Source: Nemertoderma westbladi
Lineage: Eukaryota > Xenacoelomorpha > Nemertodermatida > Nemertodermatidae
NCBI GenBank assembly: GCA_032718475.1
Contig: JAUCBJ010002301.1
Location: 1-33,216 of the forward strand
Reading direction: 5' to 3'
Length of the DNA stretch: 33,216 nucleotides
The notes under the pieces are model-generated. The model made no database searches, was not told the DNA's origin, and saw only the letters and a program-made list of their open reading frames with translations. The first letter of the stretch is position 1. Each line of letters opens with the position of its first letter. This document shows, one piece after another, positions 30,593 through 33,216 of the stretch. Both the position numbers and the translations under genes were made by a program.

Positions 30593-31578
30593 CTTCCAGA
30601 GGTAGTTCTTTGCCCAGACCACCGGTGTAAACATACTTAAAGTTTTTAGTTTTTAGTAGTTAGGCATTACCGAGCTGCCCTGTTGAAGGCCTGTTTGTTT
30701 GTTTTATATTGTTCATTATATTGTTTCAATATAATTTCATGTTTGGGCCGAAATATTGGCAATAAACTCAATTTTGACCACCCACAGATCTGCTACCCGC
30801 CTTTAAAAAGACAGTTTAGTACTGCAGTAATAAATATTTTCTACGCAGTAACAAATAATTACTACTGCAGTAACAAATAATTACTACCGCAGTAACAAAT
30901 AATTACTACTGCAGTAACAAATAATTTTTTTGGACGTATTTTTATTGCTTCATAAAGGTTTTATTATTTATATTTTGACCATTTAGAGACGCCATAGCCG
31001 CTTAGAGTTGGAGTGCAATATTGTTATCACCAAATATTGTTAATAATATTGTTATCAGCTGCTGTTATCACTAAATTTAGGATTAGCAAGTCATTTCAGT
31101 TAGCAGATTAGGAGGGTCCCTTATTTGACACTAGTGCCTGAAACTTACCGATCAACTGATTAATTGCATGCATGACTCCGAGCAAGAAATATAAGTTAGC
31201 GTTTTAGAGTCAGCGAGAGAAGTTAATGATAATCGCGGTAACTTTGTGGAAAACTATGAGGACTATATTATACTGTTTGCTACATTTAACTGTGTTTGAG
31301 TCTTTGACTTCACCAATCCATGATCTTAAAGACTGAAAGACATTATCTGCTTATAGCGTAGTTCTTACAGTATCATATGATCATAAAAAAAAAATAAAGT
31401 AGCTACTACACTGCTACATGTAGTCATTGGATACCGTATTAGGTTATCTTGGTGGTTGGTACCTGTACCGGCTGAATTTAAACTACCGGTACCTACCTAG
31501 GGGGTATTAAATTTAATTTAATAGATGGGCCTAACGGCAGACCGGTACCTAGTAGTATTTAATTAAATTCAAATTTAC

Positions 31579-32160
31579 CTTCTTTCCGATCTGTCGGTCG
31601 TCTGGACCAACGTCCGGGGTTAGCAATTCCCGGACGTCGGACAGCCGATCCTGAATGTGGAAGGAGAGAAGATTGGAGGCCATGAGAGCGGCCCCAGTGC
31701 CGGCGTGTCCGTCGAAAATCGCGAAATAAGTAAACTGCAAGTCGGGAAGTTCGCATGGTTCATCTACGTCGATCTCGAGTGGGTCGGATGACGGGTCGTC
31801 GTACTCGGAATCGTGACTCCGTCGCCGCCCTCGGACTGTAAACAAGCCGGTCGCTGATTGGTCCTCATTCAACGACGATTTACCCGCGTTTATAACCTCA
31901 GAATATCCGGAACCCCAGGGAATCTTGCGGGCTTCGCGGGGGACGATAATCGGTCGCATCTGGTGGTCCGCGGAGACTTGGATCTCGTCGTCGGTAAGTC
32001 GCAGGAATGTCGGACGTCCGTATAGGAAACGGATTTCCTTTACGGCTCCTTCGGAACCTTCCGCTTTAGATTGGTCGTTGTTGTGAGGTAAAGCCGCTAT
32101 ACCACCCATTACCTTGGATACAGTCAACTTGAAACGAGGCAGCATTTCACTCATACTCAT
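31579..32160 (-). CDS. PPM1H: PPM1H-like PP2C protein phosphatase, exon 1 (N-terminal)
   Basis: This exon encodes residues 1-194, from ATG at 32160. Further in-frame ATGs lie at 32154 and 32145; the last gives MLPRFKLTVSKVMGG, which is the better match to where family members start, so the true start may be Met6. Visible motifs are RFLYGRPTFLRL (44-55), PWGSGYSEVINAGKSSLNEDQ (81-101), with Glu99 and Asp100 in the usual PPM position, and FAIFDGHAGTGAA (146-158), whose Asp150-Gly151-His152 binds the catalytic metals. A Ser/Asp-rich acidic segment (115-138) takes the place of the variable insert of vertebrate PPM1H. The donor site follows Lys194 in phase 0. Together with exon 2 it gives 487 residues, close to the family's usual length. 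Confidence 0.93.
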
Positions 32161-33216
32161 ATCGAAATCATCTACCGATAGCTCTGTCTGTTGTATGCTG
32201 GTACAGCTGTACAGTGGTATGTCAGTCTGTCAGTACGTCTGCAGGCTGCGTGCTGCGATCGGTAAAAACAGAACAAAACAATCAATAGGCCTACAGCAAT
32301 ATAAACAAACTGCAAATGGAAAAGGCAAGATGGCAATTTACAGCATTTCTGCATTTAGTCCTACTGTCCTACCACCTACCCTACGGCTACGGCATACGGC
32401 GCTACGAGATAGGGCTTAACCGGTCTGCCGGTAGATTCAGAGATTCACTTCACAGACAGACAGATGAATGATGATCAGATGATTATGATACAGGCTGACA
32501 GGGACTGCACTCAGCACTCAGGACTGCTTCAGTCAGTCAGTAGGCCTAGTCCTGTCTGCCTGTAGTCCTTGCGTCCTTGGTTAATTTTAATCGTTATTCT
32601 GTACTGGTATCGGTCAGCCGGTACCGGTACATCAGTACTGCAGTACATATTACTGTATTATTGCAAACATTTTTTTGCAAGTTCAGAAGTTGTCTGGCAG
32701 CCTGTATGGAATCCATCCAAAAAATGCACCGGATAGTGCGCCGACAAATGTTTATGCGCGCCGCGCGCCGATGCAATTTCGAAGCAAACCCCGCGCCAAC
32801 AAAATTTTTAAGCGCGCCGCACATAGAAACAATTTTGAAGAGCGCCGCGCCAATGCAATTTCAATTTTGAAGGAGTGTAAACAGACTGCCAATGTCAGTA
32901 CAGTACTGCTGTATCTGTCAGCCTGTACAGCAGTACGGTCACGGTAACCATACAACAGAAATAAGAAACAGAGAAAGGCAGTGATTTTTTATGTCCTTTT
33001 ATTTGACTTTTTTTGTCCTCCATTTTTTACGAATTGTGCATAATGACTTTTGTTGTCCTTTTAATGACTTTTTAAGTATGTATTTCTTCAAACTGTCAGA
33101 CTGCTGATTTCTGGACTGTCAGACAGTTGATTTCAACATGCCTAATGCCAAAACATTCAAAATTTGTTGATTTCTGGTCTATCGGACAGTTGGTCCTTTT
33201 TCAGGTTTAATTATCT
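32161..33216. other. Upstream flank of the PPM1H-like gene; no other gene seen
   Basis: This should contain the 5' UTR and promoter, but no TATA box or start element can be named with confidence. Low-order repeats are present: CCGGTACCGGTAC near 32619-32631, TACAGTACTG/CAGTAC tracts at 32630-32650 and 32890-32940, a GCGCGCCG/AATTTTGAAG set at 32745-32870 with a rough 30-base spacing, and repeated GACTTTTTGTCC and CTGTCAGAC(AGTT)GATTTC blocks at 32980-33190. Confidence 0.5.

Larger units (their letters stand above)
30144..30994. mobile_element. 851-bp inverted-repeat element with TA target duplication
   Basis: The left end TGGCGTCTCTAAA and the right end TTTAGAGACGCCA are inverted copies. The match continues inward for about 85 bases through GGTCAAAATATAAATAATAAAA and the CGTCCAAAAAAA block. 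TA flanks both ends (30142-30143 and 30995-30996). Inside each arm is a set of TTACTGCAGTAA palindromes, and a second hairpin lies in the middle. There is no transposase frame. TA duplication fits a Tc1/mariner-type non-autonomous element, but the class is inferred from the TA alone. Confidence 0.85.
29994..31578 (-). other. Intron of the PPM1H-like gene (1,585 bp)
   Basis: The donor AAG|GTAAAT is at 31578-31577 and the acceptor TTCTAG|G ends at 29994. Both exons meet in phase 0, and the join gives a sequence that runs smoothly from the end of exon 1 into the LVVGALE block expected next in the family, so no exon appears to be missing. Most of the intron is an inverted-repeat element at 30144-30994. 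The donor-side part (about 31440-31560) is rich in ACCGGTACC palindromes and AT tracts. Confidence 0.88.

Overview
The window is eukaryotic, almost certainly metazoan nuclear DNA, and probably from an invertebrate. It holds a spliced PPM1H/J/M-type protein phosphatase gene, a BEL/Pao retrotransposon, two LINE families, a tRNA-derived SINE, non-autonomous DNA elements with TTAA and TA target duplications, and very large minisatellites. These traits do not fix the phylum. There are no operons, ribosome binding sites or CRISPR arrays.

Layout. 1-4839 (minus) is the intact N-terminal 1,613 codons of a BEL/Pao polyprotein that runs off the left edge just before its reverse transcriptase. 4840-8675 is non-coding; it holds phased ATACCGGTAT palindromes, a ~287-bp tandem duplication and probably the element's leader and 5' LTR. 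8711-9647 is a 30-bp tandem array with no length change, joined in frame to the endonuclease of a CR1/L2/Daphne-like LINE. That LINE (about 9650-15060) carries one frameshift, two stop codons, a 1,534-bp piggyBac-like insertion in its last codons, and a second small insertion in its 3' tail.

15061-23430 is a 27-bp minisatellite of about 310 units. Each unit can form a GGGAGT/ACTCCC hairpin, and the array shows several levels of higher-order repeat. A single stray unit lies at 8676-8707, on the other side of the LINE. 24558-26028 is a third array of 17 units of 87 bp. 26388-28030 holds a degraded RTE-like LINE fragment between copies of a SINE-tail motif, plus a tRNA-derived SINE on the minus strand.

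The only convincing host gene is on the minus strand: exon 1 at 31579-32160 and exon 2 at 29112-29993, together encoding a 487-residue PP2C-family phosphatase most like PPM1H. Its 1,585-bp intron contains an 851-bp inverted-repeat element bounded by TA, with a second near-perfect hairpin nested inside.

I found no multi-gene system. The more unusual features are structural: nested insertions that can be read to the base, a hairpin-forming satellite flanking a LINE, three arrays whose periods (30, 27, 87) are all multiples of three, and a BEL polyprotein with an unusually long coiled-coil-containing N-terminal region.
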